Shown piece after piece: positions 25,361-35,032 of a stretch of 64,000 bases of DNA. The stretch covers positions 1-64,000 of the forward strand of contig NZ_ATVN01000005.1 in assembly GCF_000420745.1 (NCBI RefSeq). Reading direction: 5' to 3'. The stretch is from Pseudorhodobacter ferrugineus DSM 5888 (lineage in GTDB: Bacteria; Pseudomonadota; Alphaproteobacteria; Rhodobacterales; Rhodobacteraceae). Each line of letters starts with the position of its first letter. Positions within the stretch are counted from its first letter, which is position 1. Below the pieces are notes generated by a model. The model was not told the DNA's origin. It saw nothing but the letters and a program-made list of their open reading frames with translations, and did no database searches. The position numbers and the translations under genes are program-made.

Positions 25361-26755
25361 TCAGCTGTTTTTGATGCGGTTTGCCAAGGTTGCGAGGGCG
25401 GAGGGGTTTGCGCCTTGTGCCTCGGCGCGGTCGGCGGCATTGAGGAGTTTGTACATGCCGCGCAGGCCCAGCCAGCGCAAAGGTTCGGGTTCCCATTTGC
25501 GCAAGGGGCGGTTGACCCAAGGCAGGGCTGTGAGGGCGGTTTGACGGTTTAGCGCGAGGTCGGCCAAGGTGCGGCCTGCAAGGTTTGCAGTCGAGACACC
25601 GACACCGACATAGCCGCCTGCCGAGCCGATGCGGGTTACGGGGTCAAAATCGACCCGTGCGCACCAGTCGCGCGGCACGCCCAGGGTGCCGCACCATGCG
25701 TGGTCGATGGGTGCGTTGGCGGCGGCGGGGAAATGCTGTTTCAGGATGGCGATCAGGCGGCGGATGGTTTCATCATCGGGGGTGCCGTTTTGATCGAGGC
25801 GGTTGTTGAAACGGTACGGGATGCCGCGCCCGCCGACCGCGATACGGCCATCATCGGTGCGTTGGCAGTAGCAATAGGCATTGGCGAAATCGCCCAGCAT
25901 TTCATAGCCTTGCCAGCCGATTTTGTCCCAGACGCTTTCGGGTAGAGGAGCGGTGACGATTTGGGCGGAGTTGAGGGGAAGCAGGTCGCGGGCGTGACCC
26001 GCCAGTTGACTGGTAAAGCCTTCGGTGGTGCGCAGGATGGTGCGGGCGGTTATGGGGCCGCGCGTGGTTTCAACGCGGCCCGAATGCAGGGTGGTGACGC
26101 GGGTGTTTTCAAAGATGGGGACGCCCATGCGTTCGACCAATCGGGCGAGGCCTGTGACGAGTTCGGCGGGTTGGATGCGGGCGACATTAGGGATTTTGAG
26201 CCCGGCGCGGGCGTTCGGGATGGCGACGCGTTGGGCAAGGTCGGCGGCATCAATTATTTGGATATCTGTTTCGCCCCAATGGGTTCGGCTGCGGTGTTCA
26301 TCCAAAAGGCGGGCATGTTGGGCGGGGTTGGTGGCGACAAGGAGTTCGTCGGTGCGTCGGATATTCGCGGGGATGCCTGCGGACGCGGCAATGCCGATGA
26401 TTTCATCGACCGTGCCGGACATGGCGCGGACCAGTGCGCGCACGGCCTGTTCAGTGCTGGTGTTAAGGTAGCGATCATGGGTCCATGCAAAGCCGCCCGT
26501 GAGCCAGCCACCATTGCGGCCCGAGGCGCCGAAGCCTGCGTGTTCGGCCTCGACCATTATGACCCGCAGATCGGGGGCGGCGCGCGACAGGTAATAGGCG
26601 GCCCATAGGCCGGTGAAGCCGGCGCCGATGATGCAGACATCGGCCTGCGTGGGGCCTGGCAGGGCCGGGCGCGGCATCGGGCGGCCGGTTTGGGTGAACC
26701 AGAAGGAGGTTTCGCCGGTGGTTTTGGGCCAAAGAGCTGGGATGTGCGGGGTCAT
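25361..26755 (-). CDS. FAD-dependent oxidoreductase, PuuB/DadA type
   Basis: 464 residues from the ATG at 26755; the longer frame to 26842 adds a Pro-rich stretch (LPPPPPR) unlike the family. The FAD-binding dinucleotide fold is VCIIGAGFTGLWAAYYL near residue 40, with GASGRNGGWLTGGF next, typical of gamma-glutamylputrescine oxidase and related amine or amino acid oxidases. The C-terminal GGYVGVGVSTANLAGRTLADL closes the FAD site. Substrate not evident. It is divergent from the membrane protein gene. Confidence 0.87.
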   Translation of the reverse strand: MTPHIPALWPKTTGETSFWFTQTGRPMPRPALPGPTQADVCIIGAGFTGLWAAYYLSRAAPDLRVIMVEAEHAGFGASGRNGGWLTGGFAWTHDRYLNTSTEQAVRALVRAMSGTVDEIIGIAASAGIPANIRRTDELLVATNPAQHARLLDEHRSRTHWGETDIQIIDAADLAQRVAIPNARAGLKIPNVARIQPAELVTGLARLVERMGVPIFENTRVTTLHSGRVETTRGPITARTILRTTEGFTSQLAGHARDLLPLNSAQIVTAPLPESVWDKIGWQGYEMLGDFANAYCYCQRTDDGRIAVGGRGIPYRFNNRLDQNGTPDDETIRRLIAILKQHFPAAANAPIDHAWCGTLGVPRDWCARVDFDPVTRIGSAGGYVGVGVSTANLAGRTLADLALNRQTALTALPWVNRPLRKWEPEPLRWLGLRGMYKLLNAADRAEAQGANPSALATLANRIKNS

Positions 26756-26869
26756 TTGGGGCAGAATGGCGCGGGGCGGCGGCGGTGGCAAGTCTGATGA
26801 AACGCTTGCGTGGTTGGAAATTGCGGCGCAAGGTTGCAGCATTTAGAGGTTTGTTTTCAGGAGAAGCGC

Positions 26870-27850
26870 ATGTGGGATTTCAAGATATCTGCGGCTTTGG
26901 GGTTGATGCGGCGGACAGCACCGTTTTTGCTGTTTCGCGTGATTGTGTATTTCGGGATCACGGCGGCGCTGGTTTTGGCCACGGGCACCGGGGCGGGGCT
27001 TGGTTGGGGGATTGGTCATTTCGGGGATGAGGCGTTTCGTGCCACGGCCACTGGATATGGCGCGCTTGGCGGGTTCGGGTTGACGGCGGGGGTGGTGTTT
27101 TTCTTTCGCGATTACCTTTTGTACATCGTCAAGGCGGGCCATATCGCGGTGATGGTTGAGGTGATGACCGGCGGCGGGGTGCCTGGGGGGCGCAGCCAGA
27201 TAGACTATGCCAGATCGGTTGTGGCGGCGCGGTTCGGGCAGGCGTCGGCGCTGTTTGCACTTGATCGGGTGATCAAGGGGGTGGTGGGAGCGATTACCGG
27301 CATTGTGCAGGGGGTGATGTCAATTTTGCCGATCCCGGGGCTGAGCAATATCATGGGGGTGGTGCGGGCCTATTTGCGGGTGTCGGTGGGGTTGGTCGAT
27401 GAGGTGATTTTGGCCCACGCGATCAAGACACGTGCGGTGAAGCCTTGGGCCAGCGCGCGCGAGGCGTTGGTGCTGTACGGGCAGAACGCGCGGCCGATGT
27501 TGGTGAACGCGGCGTGGTTGACGGCGATTGTTTATATTCTGAGCTTTGTCGTGTTTTTGGTGATGTTGGCACCTGCGGCGGCGATTGTGTATCTGATGCC
27601 GGGGGCATGGTCGGCGGGTGGGTTGGTGTTTGCGCTGATCTTTGCCTGGGCCGTGAAGGCGGCGTTGATTGAACCCTTTGCCATTGCTTGCCTTTTGCAG
27701 GTGTTTTTCAAGGTGACCGAGGGGCAGGTGCCCAACCCCGAATGGGAGGCAAAGCTGGACAAATTGTCGGATAAATTCCGTGGGATGGCGGGAAAAGCGG
27801 CGGCGTGGGTTGGTGTTGCGCCGAAGGACGTATCAGGGACCAAGCTGTGA
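26870..27850 (+). CDS. Integral membrane protein of unknown function
   Basis: 326 residues from ATG 26870, chosen for its CAGGAGAA ribosome site. I count about five or six membrane segments: two near the N-terminus (LFRVIVYFGITAALVLATG, GFGLTAGVVFFFRDYLLY), a Gly/Ile-rich stretch at ~140-160, and two in the C-terminal third (LTAIVYILSFVVFLVMLAP, GGLVFALIFAWAVKAALI). The C-terminal ~50 residues are cytoplasmic and basic. The overall pattern (NARPMLVNAAWLT near the third quarter) looks like a conserved alphaproteobacterial hypothetical. I do not recognise a function. Confidence 0.75.
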   Translation: MWDFKISAALGLMRRTAPFLLFRVIVYFGITAALVLATGTGAGLGWGIGHFGDEAFRATATGYGALGGFGLTAGVVFFFRDYLLYIVKAGHIAVMVEVMTGGGVPGGRSQIDYARSVVAARFGQASALFALDRVIKGVVGAITGIVQGVMSILPIPGLSNIMGVVRAYLRVSVGLVDEVILAHAIKTRAVKPWASAREALVLYGQNARPMLVNAAWLTAIVYILSFVVFLVMLAPAAAIVYLMPGAWSAGGLVFALIFAWAVKAALIEPFAIACLLQVFFKVTEGQVPNPEWEAKLDKLSDKFRGMAGKAAAWVGVAPKDVSGTKL

Positions 27851-27945
27851 CATAAAAGCGGATTGTGCCTGCGCGGGGCATGTTGCCCATGCCGCTGTTC
27901 TGTGGCATCACAACTCCAACCGAAATTAAACCAATGGGGTCTTCC

Positions 27946-28599
27946 ATGACCGATTTTGCTGCCCGTCGGACCATGATGGTCGATACGCAGGTTCGCCCGT
28001 CTGATGTGACCAAGTTTCCGATCATCGAGGCGATGCTTGTTGTGCCGCGTGAGGCGTTTGTTGGCGAGGGGCAGCTTGAGGCGGCCTATGCGGGCGATAA
28101 CCTGATAGTGGCGCCGGGGCGGGTGATCCTGGAGCCGCGCAGTTTTGCCAAGCTGCTTGATGCGGTGGATGTGCAGCCCGATGAGGCTGTGTTGGATCTG
28201 GGCTGCGGTTTTGGCTATTCGACTGCCGTTGTGGCGCGTTTGGCCGAGGCTGTGGTAGCCGTTGAGGAAGACGCCGCGATGGTGGCAGAGGCGCAGGGAC
28301 GGCTGTCGGCGCATAATGTTGACAATGCGGCGGTGATTGCGGGGCCTTTGGTGGCGGGGGCGGCGAAGCACGGGCCCTATGACGTGATCTTGATCCAGGG
28401 GGCGGTGCAAGTGGTGCCCGAGGCATTGACCGCGCAGCTGAAAGACGGTGGCCGGATTGGCGTGATCTTTATGGAAGGCAGCCTTGGGGTTGCAAAGATT
28501 GGCCATAAGAGCGCAAATGGTGTAACTTGGCGCTACGCGTTTAACGCATCGGCCCCGGTTTTGCAGGGTTTTGAGGCGGCGGCAGCTTTTGCGCTTTGA
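27946..28599 (+). CDS. Protein-L-isoaspartate O-methyltransferase-like protein
   Basis: 217 residues from ATG 27946. A second PCMT-family protein in the window, with the SAM motif [18 protein letters not shown] (~83) and the usual N-terminal [20 protein letters not shown]. It is shorter in the C-terminal repair region than true Pcm and may methylate another substrate. It precedes tolC by 39 bp; a PCMT-like gene before tolC is a recurrent Rhodobacterales arrangement in my recollection. Confidence 0.85.
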   Translation: MTDFAARRTMMVDTQVRPSDVTKFPIIEAMLVVPREAFVGEGQLEAAYAGDNLIVAPGRVILEPRSFAKLLDAVDVQPDEAVLDLGCGFGYSTAVVARLAEAVVAVEEDAAMVAEAQGRLSAHNVDNAAVIAGPLVAGAAKHGPYDVILIQGAVQVVPEALTAQLKDGGRIGVIFMEGSLGVAKIGHKSANGVTWRYAFNASAPVLQGFEAAAAFAL

Positions 28600-28638
28600 T
28601 AATTCAAGACGGCATATTTGACAGGCGGAGACAGGCAG

Positions 28639-29997
28639 ATGACCAAGTTTAGCAAAGTCCTTCGGGCAGGCGTATTAGGTATTGTTCTGGCGTTGCCGCA
28701 GGTCGCTGTAGCCGAAAGCCTTGCCGATGCGTTGATCTCGGCTTACCGCAATTCCAACATTCTGGACCAAAACCGCGCGGTGTTGCGGGCGGCAGATGAG
28801 GATGTGGCGCAAGCGGTGGCGACTTTGCGCCCCGTTTTGACGTTTCAGGCGAGCAGCAGCTATGTCCATAATCCGGCGTTTGAAGGATTGACGGGAAGCG
28901 TTTCGCTGGTCGCGCAAATGACGCTGTTGGATTTTGGCCGGAATGCGGCGACTGTGGCGGCGCTGAAAGAAACAGTATTTGCGACGCGGCAATCCTTGAT
29001 CGGATATGAGCAAGAGGTGTTGCTGGATGCGGTGACGGCCTATGTCACGCTGCAACAGCGCCAGGACACGGTAGCGCTGCGCGAGGCGAATTTGCGGTTG
29101 ATTACGCAGGAATTGCGCGCATCGCGCGACCGGTTCGAGGTGGGCGAGATTACCCGCACCGATGTAGCGATTGCCGAGTCGCGGCTGGCCGCATCGCAGG
29201 CGGAACTGGCGACCGCGCAAGGGGATTACGCCATCGCGCGCGAGACGTATAAATTAAAAATCGGACATTATCCCAAGGGGTTGAAGCGTCTTCCTAATAT
29301 GCCGAGAACCGCCAAGAGCCTTGGTGATGCACAAGCCGTGGCCCAGCGGACCCACCCGAGCATTCGCCAGTTGCAGCATCAGGTTGCAGCTGCCGAGGCA
29401 GGGATTGCTTTGGCCAAGGCGAATATGGGGCCAACGCTGACGGGCAATATCAATGTAACCGACGCCCGCAAAAAAGCGTCGGACAGCTTTACTGCGGGCG
29501 TGACGCTGAGCCAGACGATTTATGCGGGGGGGCGGCCTTCGTCGCTGTACCGCCAATCTTTGGCAGCGCGTGATCAGGCGCGCGCCGGGTTGAATCAATC
29601 GGTGGCGGTTGTGCTGCAATTTCTTGGCGCGTCATGGTCATCGGTTGAAGTGGCGCAGGCGAGCATTCAAGCAAGCGACCGGCAAATCCGGTCGGCGCAG
29701 ACCGCCTATGACGGTGTGCGCGAAGAGGCAAAGCTGGGCGCGCGAACCACGTTGGACGTGCTGAACGCGGAACAAGAGCTGCTGGCAGCGCGAACAGCGC
29801 GGTTGTCGGCGCAGGCAAGCTATTCCATCGGGGTTTACACGGTGCTGGCGCGGATGGGGCTATTGACTGTGGATCACCTGAATCTGGGCATCCCGACTTA
29901 TGATCCCGAAGCCTATTATAATGCGGTGAAAAACGCGCCTGCGACGTCTTCGCAAGGCAAGCGTTTGGACCGTGTTTTGAAAGCGATCGGCAACTGA
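28639..29997 (+). CDS. tolC: TolC-type outer membrane efflux protein
   Basis: 452 residues from ATG 28639. A signal peptide (VLRAGVLGIVLALPQVAVA) leads into two OEP repeats: ESLADALISAYRNSN and SLGDAQAVAQRTHPSIRQLQHQ. The TolC-specific blocks EEAKLGARTTLDVLNAEQELLAART are present near the end of the second repeat. TolC trimers form the outer-membrane duct for type I secretion and drug pumps. No exporter partner is adjacent. Confidence 0.93.
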   Translation: MTKFSKVLRAGVLGIVLALPQVAVAESLADALISAYRNSNILDQNRAVLRAADEDVAQAVATLRPVLTFQASSSYVHNPAFEGLTGSVSLVAQMTLLDFGRNAATVAALKETVFATRQSLIGYEQEVLLDAVTAYVTLQQRQDTVALREANLRLITQELRASRDRFEVGEITRTDVAIAESRLAASQAELATAQGDYAIARETYKLKIGHYPKGLKRLPNMPRTAKSLGDAQAVAQRTHPSIRQLQHQVAAAEAGIALAKANMGPTLTGNINVTDARKKASDSFTAGVTLSQTIYAGGRPSSLYRQSLAARDQARAGLNQSVAVVLQFLGASWSSVEVAQASIQASDRQIRSAQTAYDGVREEAKLGARTTLDVLNAEQELLAARTARLSAQASYSIGVYTVLARMGLLTVDHLNLGIPTYDPEAYYNAVKNAPATSSQGKRLDRVLKAIGN

Positions 29998-30247
29998 TGC
30001 AGAGGCTTTACGACCGATCTGGCCGCCAGTAGGCAGTGGCAAGCCCGGAACCAGATCGTTTCGGGCCGCGTATTGTCGCCTAAATGACGACGATTGTTGA
30101 CTAAATCGTAAATCGTTAACCGGATCATACCCAATTCCTTGTCATATGGGCCGTGAATCGGTAAAGTTTATAAAAGGCGTGCGCGCCGATTATAATTGCG
30201 ATGGCGGGTCAATATCTGGCCATGTTTGGTGCGATGAGGCAGGTGGT
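29998..30247. other. 250-bp intergenic region between tolC and the PopZ-like gene
   Basis: No gene is evident. It holds a TTAACC half-site at 30116-30121 resembling one arm of a CtrA box (the partner TTAA is missing) and an AT-rich TTTATAAAA stretch near 30168 that could be a -10 for the next gene. Confidence 0.35.
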
Positions 30248-31135
30248 ATGTCAGAGCCAATGAGTTCGGGTGATATTGAGGACGTGCTGTCCTCGATTAG
30301 ACGGCTTGTGTCCGAGGATTTGCGCCCTGCCGGCAAGGACGGGCCAGCAAAAGCGCTCGCCGAAAGTGGTGCCGCAGCCAAGGCTTTGGGGCCTGATACA
30401 GGCGGTAAGTTGCTGCTGACGCCGGCTTTGCGGGTTGTATCCACCCAAAACAGCTTTCCCACGCAACCGCATGGTGACGCTGTGGCGGATGTGATGCCCG
30501 AAGATGCAGAGCCTGAAACCGATGCCGATGACGCGCTTGTGAGCCGCACAGCGTTTGATTCGGCCGCCGAGGATGAGGATTGGTTGCCGGAACGTGCCAG
30601 TGACGGCGAGACCTATCCAGGTTGGGCGCAAGCCGATGATGCCATAGAGCCAGAGTCCCAGATGGGCCGTGTGGTTCATGAAATCGCGGCAGGCGTGACC
30701 GATGGCGAGGATGATTGGGAGCACGAAGGCGATGACGCAACAGTAAGCGCGGTTTCGTGGCAAGCACCGGAATGGGTGGAAGAGGCTGAACTGGTCGACG
30801 AATTGGCCAGTACCGTTGCAGCGCGCAGAGCGATGGCCGATTTGGCCGAGGAGGCCGCCGTGGCCGAGATAATGGCGCGGGCTGCCCAAGCGAAGCATGA
30901 CGCGGACAAGCCTGCCTTTGCGGACAAGCCAGTATCGGCAGAATCAGACGATGCGGACGATGATATTTTTGCGGAAGCTGAGGGGTATTTCGACGAGACA
31001 GTGTTGCGCGATTTGGTGCGCGACCTGATCCGCGAAGAGCTGAGCGGGACACTGGGCGAGCGCATCACGCGCAATGTGCGCAAATTGGTGCGGGCCGAGA
31101 TAAACCGCGCTTTGACAGCACGCGATTTTGACTGA
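30248..31135 (+). CDS. PopZ/DUF2497-like acidic protein
   Basis: 295 residues from ATG 30248. The N-terminus SSGDIEDVLSSIRRLVSEDLRP resembles the conserved first helix of PopZ/DUF2497 proteins (E-x2-L-x-SIRR-x2-S-x-D). A long, acidic, disordered middle (Asp/Glu/Ala-rich) leads to a basic C-terminal helix, VLRDLVRDLIREELSGTLGERITRN and VRKLVRAEINRAL, comparable to the PopZ oligomerisation tail. PopZ organises the cell pole in alphaproteobacteria. The layout matches, the sequence similarity is limited to the two ends, so orthology is unproven. Confidence 0.65.
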   Translation: MSEPMSSGDIEDVLSSIRRLVSEDLRPAGKDGPAKALAESGAAAKALGPDTGGKLLLTPALRVVSTQNSFPTQPHGDAVADVMPEDAEPETDADDALVSRTAFDSAAEDEDWLPERASDGETYPGWAQADDAIEPESQMGRVVHEIAAGVTDGEDDWEHEGDDATVSAVSWQAPEWVEEAELVDELASTVAARRAMADLAEEAAVAEIMARAAQAKHDADKPAFADKPVSAESDDADDDIFAEAEGYFDETVLRDLVRDLIREELSGTLGERITRNVRKLVRAEINRALTARDFD

Positions 31136-31160
31136 CATCGGCTTTGCGTTTGGGGAATGA

Positions 31161-31193
31161 AAAAAACGCGCCCAGACCCTGAGCGCGTTTTTT
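31161..31193. terminator. Bidirectional terminator
   Basis: AAAAAACGCGC and GCGCGTTTTTT form an 11-bp stem with loop CCAGACCCTGA between the convergent PopZ-like and small hypothetical genes; A- and T-runs serve both strands. Confidence 0.85.
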
Positions 31194-31213
31194 CTTTGTT
31201 AACCGTGTTGGGG

Positions 31214-31534
31214 TTAAGCTGCTTCTGCCTGTTCCAGGGCATTGCGGCGCTCGGATTCTTCACGCGACAAAGCAACGGAGGTACGAATCCCTTTGGACAC
31301 GAATTCCATCAAGCCTTTGACAACACGTTCATTCGGGTCGATTCCAGCGCAGGACAACACTTCGCGCCCATCGCGCGAGCGTGCCCAGCGGGCGATCTGA
31401 TCAGGGCCGTTGCCATATTTTTTATCGTCAGCGATGGCATCATCCAGCGCCGCCAGAACCACGGCGGCAAAGAGCTTGCGCGCGCGCTGCCCTTGTTCAA
31501 AATTGAAAGCAGTTCCATCTACGAAGTCTAGCAT
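31214..31534 (-). CDS. Small conserved hypothetical protein (DUF6280-like)
   Basis: 106 residues without signal peptide or membrane helix. The blocks [20 protein letters not shown] and [30 protein letters not shown] look like a Rhodobacteraceae-specific family I believe is listed as DUF6280; function unknown. It is divergent from efp across 213 bp. Confidence 0.7.
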   Translation of the reverse strand: MLDFVDGTAFNFEQGQRARKLFAAVVLAALDDAIADDKKYGNGPDQIARWARSRDGREVLSCAGIDPNERVVKGLMEFVSKGIRTSVALSREESERRNALEQAEAA

Positions 31535-31747
31535 CGGGCCGTCCTATTCTTGGTCTTGCGTTTTTCGACGTTCGCGCAATATGACCATTTTCACGCGATT
31601 CGGCATCCCTTGTTTGACATGGCTGATATGCGCATTGCGCATGGCTGTCGGATCGGAACACTGTATCTTGTAAGCTTGTCGGCGCTAACAGTGGTATATA
31701 TAGGGTCTGTTAGGATTACTTCAACTTTTCGACAAGGTTTTGTCATA

Positions 31748-32311
31748 ATGCCAAAGATCAATGGAAACGAAATTAAGGCCGGTTTTGTGCTGGAGCATGA
31801 TGCGGGCCTGTGGGCGGCGGTGAAGGTGAACATCGTAAAGCCGGGAAAAGGCGGGGCTTTTGCACAGGTCGAGCTGAAAAACCTGCGCGACGGGCGCAAG
31901 TTGAACGAGCGGTTCCGGTCGGAAGACAAAGTCGAGAAGGTGACTTTGGAAAACAAGGACCAGCAGTTTTTGTATGAAACCGACGGGATGTTGGTGTTCA
32001 TGGACAATGAGACGTTTGAGCAGATCGAGCTGCCTGCCGATTTGTTGGGCGATCGACGGCCGTTTTTGCAAGATGGCATGATGGCGACGGTGGAGTATTT
32101 CGGCGACGAGGCGCTGTCGATGCGCCTGCCGCAAAAGGTTAAGTGCCGGATTGTGGAGACCGAGCCTGTGCAAAAGGGCCAGACGGCTGCGAACAGTTTC
32201 AAGCCCGCGATTTTGGACAATGGTGTGCGTGTGATGATCCCGCCGTTTATCGGCGTGGACGAAGAGATCATCGTGCATACGGAATTGATGGAATATTCCG
32301 AACGCGCCTGA
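31748..32311 (+). CDS. efp: Elongation factor P
   Basis: 187 residues from ATG 31748; the longer open frame from 31550 is not family-like. EF-P relieves ribosome stalling at polyproline. The modified loop is VKPGKGGAF, with Lys corresponding to K34 of E. coli EF-P, so lysylation by an EpmA-type enzyme is expected; no epmA is nearby. The three beta-barrel domains are of normal length. An AT-rich TATATA at 31698 may be the -10. Confidence 0.95.
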   Translation: MPKINGNEIKAGFVLEHDAGLWAAVKVNIVKPGKGGAFAQVELKNLRDGRKLNERFRSEDKVEKVTLENKDQQFLYETDGMLVFMDNETFEQIELPADLLGDRRPFLQDGMMATVEYFGDEALSMRLPQKVKCRIVETEPVQKGQTAANSFKPAILDNGVRVMIPPFIGVDEEIIVHTELMEYSERA

Positions 32312-32327
32312 ATGGTTTGGGGGCCGG

Positions 32328-33086
32328 TTAGCCTGTCCCCAAATACACCACCGCTGCGCCGCCTGCCGTCATGGCATCGGTGGCGCGGTCATAGCGCAGG
32401 TAGGCGATGGCTTGGCCGTTACTTTGCGTAAAGATCTGACCCACGGGCTTATCCCCGGCCATGATCTCGGTCCCGACGGGGACGGGCGCGGAAACCGACA
32501 CGCGGGCGATGCCCTTGCGCAGCTCGGTTTTATGCTTCATCCGCGCGGTCACCTCTTGTCCGACATAGCAACCCTTGCGGAAATCAACGCCGTGGAGCCG
32601 CTCAAACCCCCATTCAAGGATATAGCTGTCGTTCGGGATCAACTCGATCATCGTTTCGGGGATCAGGTGGGCCACGCGAATGGCGTCCCAGTCTGTGTTG
32701 GTTTTGGCCCCCGCGGTTGGGCCATAGTGCCGCCAGCCAAGCGCTGCATGGCGCGGGTCGGGGTATGCGGCGCCTGCGGGTGGGTGGCCAAGGCCGCGGG
32801 TGACGTGGATGTCGTGGGCCGGTGTTAGGTGCACATCGGCGCGCAGTTTGTACATGGACAGGCGTTTCAGGAGGTCATCCGCTAGGGCGGTTGGCAAATC
32901 CAGATGCAAGCCGTCAGCTGTGCCCAGCACAAAGAAATCGGCCAGATATTTGCCTTGGGGGGTTAGGACGCCGGTCCAAGCCAAGCCCGGAGCGGAGGCA
33001 AGGCGCGTGATGTCATTGGTCAACAAGCCTTGCAGGAAGGTGGCGGCATCTTTGCCTGTGACCGAAACGATGGTGCGGGTGGTCAT
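32328..33086 (-). CDS. ygfZ: Folate-binding protein YgfZ (iron-sulfur cluster repair)
   Basis: 252 residues. The family signature KGCYVGQEVTARMKH is intact, including the Cys needed for function in assembly or repair of certain Fe-S enzymes. The GcvT-like N-terminal half begins FLQGLLTNDITRL. It lies 25 bp downstream of the exporter gene on the same strand, so co-transcription is likely. Its stop is 16 bp from the convergent efp stop. Confidence 0.93.
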   Translation of the reverse strand: MTTRTIVSVTGKDAATFLQGLLTNDITRLASAPGLAWTGVLTPQGKYLADFFVLGTADGLHLDLPTALADDLLKRLSMYKLRADVHLTPAHDIHVTRGLGHPPAGAAYPDPRHAALGWRHYGPTAGAKTNTDWDAIRVAHLIPETMIELIPNDSYILEWGFERLHGVDFRKGCYVGQEVTARMKHKTELRKGIARVSVSAPVPVGTEIMAGDKPVGQIFTQSNGQAIAYLRYDRATDAMTAGGAAVVYLGTG

Positions 33087-33111
33087 TTGGGCGGTCCTTT
33101 GCGGTAAGGTC

Positions 33112-34869
33112 TTATGCCTGAAACTGCAGCTTGCACAGATCGGCGTATAGGCCGGAGCGGGCTAGCAATTCCCCATGGGTGCCACTGTCAACAACGCGGC
33201 CCTGATCCATTACGACAATATGGTCGGCGTTGCGGATGGTGGCAAGGCGGTGCGCGATCACAAGGGTGGTACGGCCAGCGGCGGCGCGGGTCAGGGCATC
33301 GGCGACCAGCGCCTCGGATTGGGCGTCAAGGGCACTTGTAGCCTCATCCAGCAGCAGCACGGGGGCGTCGCGCAGCAGGGCGCGGGCAATGGCCACGCGT
33401 TGGCGCTGGCCGCCAGACAGGGCCGAGCCGCGCGGGCCTGCGGGGCTGTCGAGGCCCAAGGGCAGTGCGCCCACAAATTCCGACACATGGGCGGCGTCCA
33501 TCGCAGTCGCTAGGGCTGTAATGTCGGGCGTGGTGCCAAGCGTGATGTTTTCGCGCAGGGTTTCATCAAACAGGGCAGCGTCTTGGGTGACAACCGCAAA
33601 CTGGCTGCGCAAATCGGGCAAGGGCAGGGTGGCGATATCGGTGCCATCAAGGCTTATCTGCCCCGATTGCGGTTCGGCCATCGCGGTCAGCAGGTTGAAC
33701 ACCGTGCTTTTGCCCGCCCCCGATGCGCCCACAAGCGCGGTCATTTTGCCCGCAGGTGCCGTGAACGACAGGCCCCGCAACACCGGCACATCGCCGTAGC
33801 CAAAGACCACATCATCCATCACGATTTGCGGTGCAGTATCGGGGTGGGTAAGGCAGGCCGTGGCGCGAGGACGCGGCGCGGGCTGTATATCAAACAGCCG
33901 GAACAGGCGTTCCAGACTGGCAGCGGCGACTTGCCAGAACCCTGCCATATCGCCCAAACGGCGCAAGGGTTGAAACGTTAGCGCCATGGCCGAGAAGAAC
34001 GCCATGAAATCGCCGATCGTACGCTCGCCTTCAACAATCTGCGCGCCGCCCAGCATGACCACGGCAAAGAACCCCACCCCCGTGATCACATCGATCAAGG
34101 CTGGAATCGTTGACCGCCCCGCCACCATGCGCAGTTCGGCGCGGATGATGCGTTGGACGATCGCGTCGAACCGGCTGACTTGATAGGCCTCCATCCGGTT
34201 AAGTTTGACAGCTTGGATACCGTGAAACACTTCGTCAAGACGGGTGGCGCGGTGGCCAGCGTCATTGCGCATCGCGGCGGTTTTGCGGCGGATATAGCGC
34301 TGGATAATGATGGCGGGTGCGATCAGGATGGGGGCACCGATCAGCGCGGCCAAGGTCCAGACCGGATCAATGGTAATGGCCACGGCAAACAGGCCTATCA
34401 GCGAAATAATATCGCGTCCAACGCCGGTGATCACGGTTGACCACACCCCTTGAACCGCAAGTGTGTCGCCTTGGACCCGTTCGATCAGGGCACCCGGCGG
34501 GTTGGTTTGGAAAAATCCGCCATCCAGCGTCAGGATATGGCGCAGCAAATCGACCTGCATCGCCGAGGAGGAGCGCTGCGCGATAACGGTAAGCAGGGTT
34601 TTTGAGGTTATCGAGGTCACCGCTCGGATCAGGAACAGCCCGAGGATGGCGAAGGCGACCCAGATCAGTGCATCTTCGCCACCCGCTGAAAAAACTTTGT
34701 CAAACAGGGGTTTGAGCATATAGGACAATGCTCCCAAGGTGCTGCCTTCGACAATCATCACGCAAATAGCCACGGCCATTAAGCCGCTGTGGCGGCGCAA
34801 ATAGCCCGACCATAGCCGCCCGAACAGGCGAGAGGAGCGGTAGGGATTGTCTTTGGCGGTTTTGGTCAC
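33112..34869 (-). CDS. MsbA-type ABC exporter (membrane domain fused to ATPase)
   Basis: 585 residues if it starts at the GTG at 34869 (VTKTAKDNPYRSSRLF); no ATG fits better, and the extra 52 codons to 35025 pass through a tandem repeat and are unlikely to be translated. A six-helix membrane domain (~15-310) is followed by the ATPase with GASGAGKST, the signature LSGGQRQRVAIARAL, Walker B LLLDEATSALD and IAHRL. Similar to lipid A/multidrug flippases of the MsbA/LipA type. The start is the least certain part. Confidence 0.88.
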   Translation of the reverse strand: MTKTAKDNPYRSSRLFGRLWSGYLRRHSGLMAVAICVMIVEGSTLGALSYMLKPLFDKVFSAGGEDALIWVAFAILGLFLIRAVTSITSKTLLTVIAQRSSSAMQVDLLRHILTLDGGFFQTNPPGALIERVQGDTLAVQGVWSTVITGVGRDIISLIGLFAVAITIDPVWTLAALIGAPILIAPAIIIQRYIRRKTAAMRNDAGHRATRLDEVFHGIQAVKLNRMEAYQVSRFDAIVQRIIRAELRMVAGRSTIPALIDVITGVGFFAVVMLGGAQIVEGERTIGDFMAFFSAMALTFQPLRRLGDMAGFWQVAAASLERLFRLFDIQPAPRPRATACLTHPDTAPQIVMDDVVFGYGDVPVLRGLSFTAPAGKMTALVGASGAGKSTVFNLLTAMAEPQSGQISLDGTDIATLPLPDLRSQFAVVTQDAALFDETLRENITLGTTPDITALATAMDAAHVSEFVGALPLGLDSPAGPRGSALSGGQRQRVAIARALLRDAPVLLLDEATSALDAQSEALVADALTRAAAGRTTLVIAHRLATIRNADHIVVMDQGRVVDSGTHGELLARSGLYADLCKLQFQA

Positions 34870-34942
34870 GGGGTTTGGAGCCGGTATAAGGACGGGATGG
34901 CAAAGGTGTAGCGCGATATGGCGGGGGGCTGCAAGGCGGGGC

Positions 34943-34990
34943 CAGTTGATGGGGTCGCTGACGGGACAGCTGATGGGGCAGTTGACGGGG
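34943..34990. repeat. Four-copy 12-bp tandem repeat
   Basis: Units at 34943, 34955, 34967 and 34979 follow CAG(C/T)TGA(C/T)GGGG; the second is the most diverged (TCGCTGACGGGA). They fill the gap between the divergent exporter and aminotransferase genes. Confidence 0.75.
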
Positions 34991-35032
34991 CCTTTTTGCA
35001 GGCCTAGCAATTGGCGGTGAATCAATTTGGAT

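Noticed and set aside
30101-30120. CtrA box near the PopZ-like gene
   Set aside because: Only the TTAAC half-site is present; the TTAA partner at seven bases is missing.
34870-35025. N-terminal extension of the MsbA-type exporter
   Set aside because: It passes through the 12-bp tandem repeat and has no transporter-like sequence; the GTG at 34869 is a better start.
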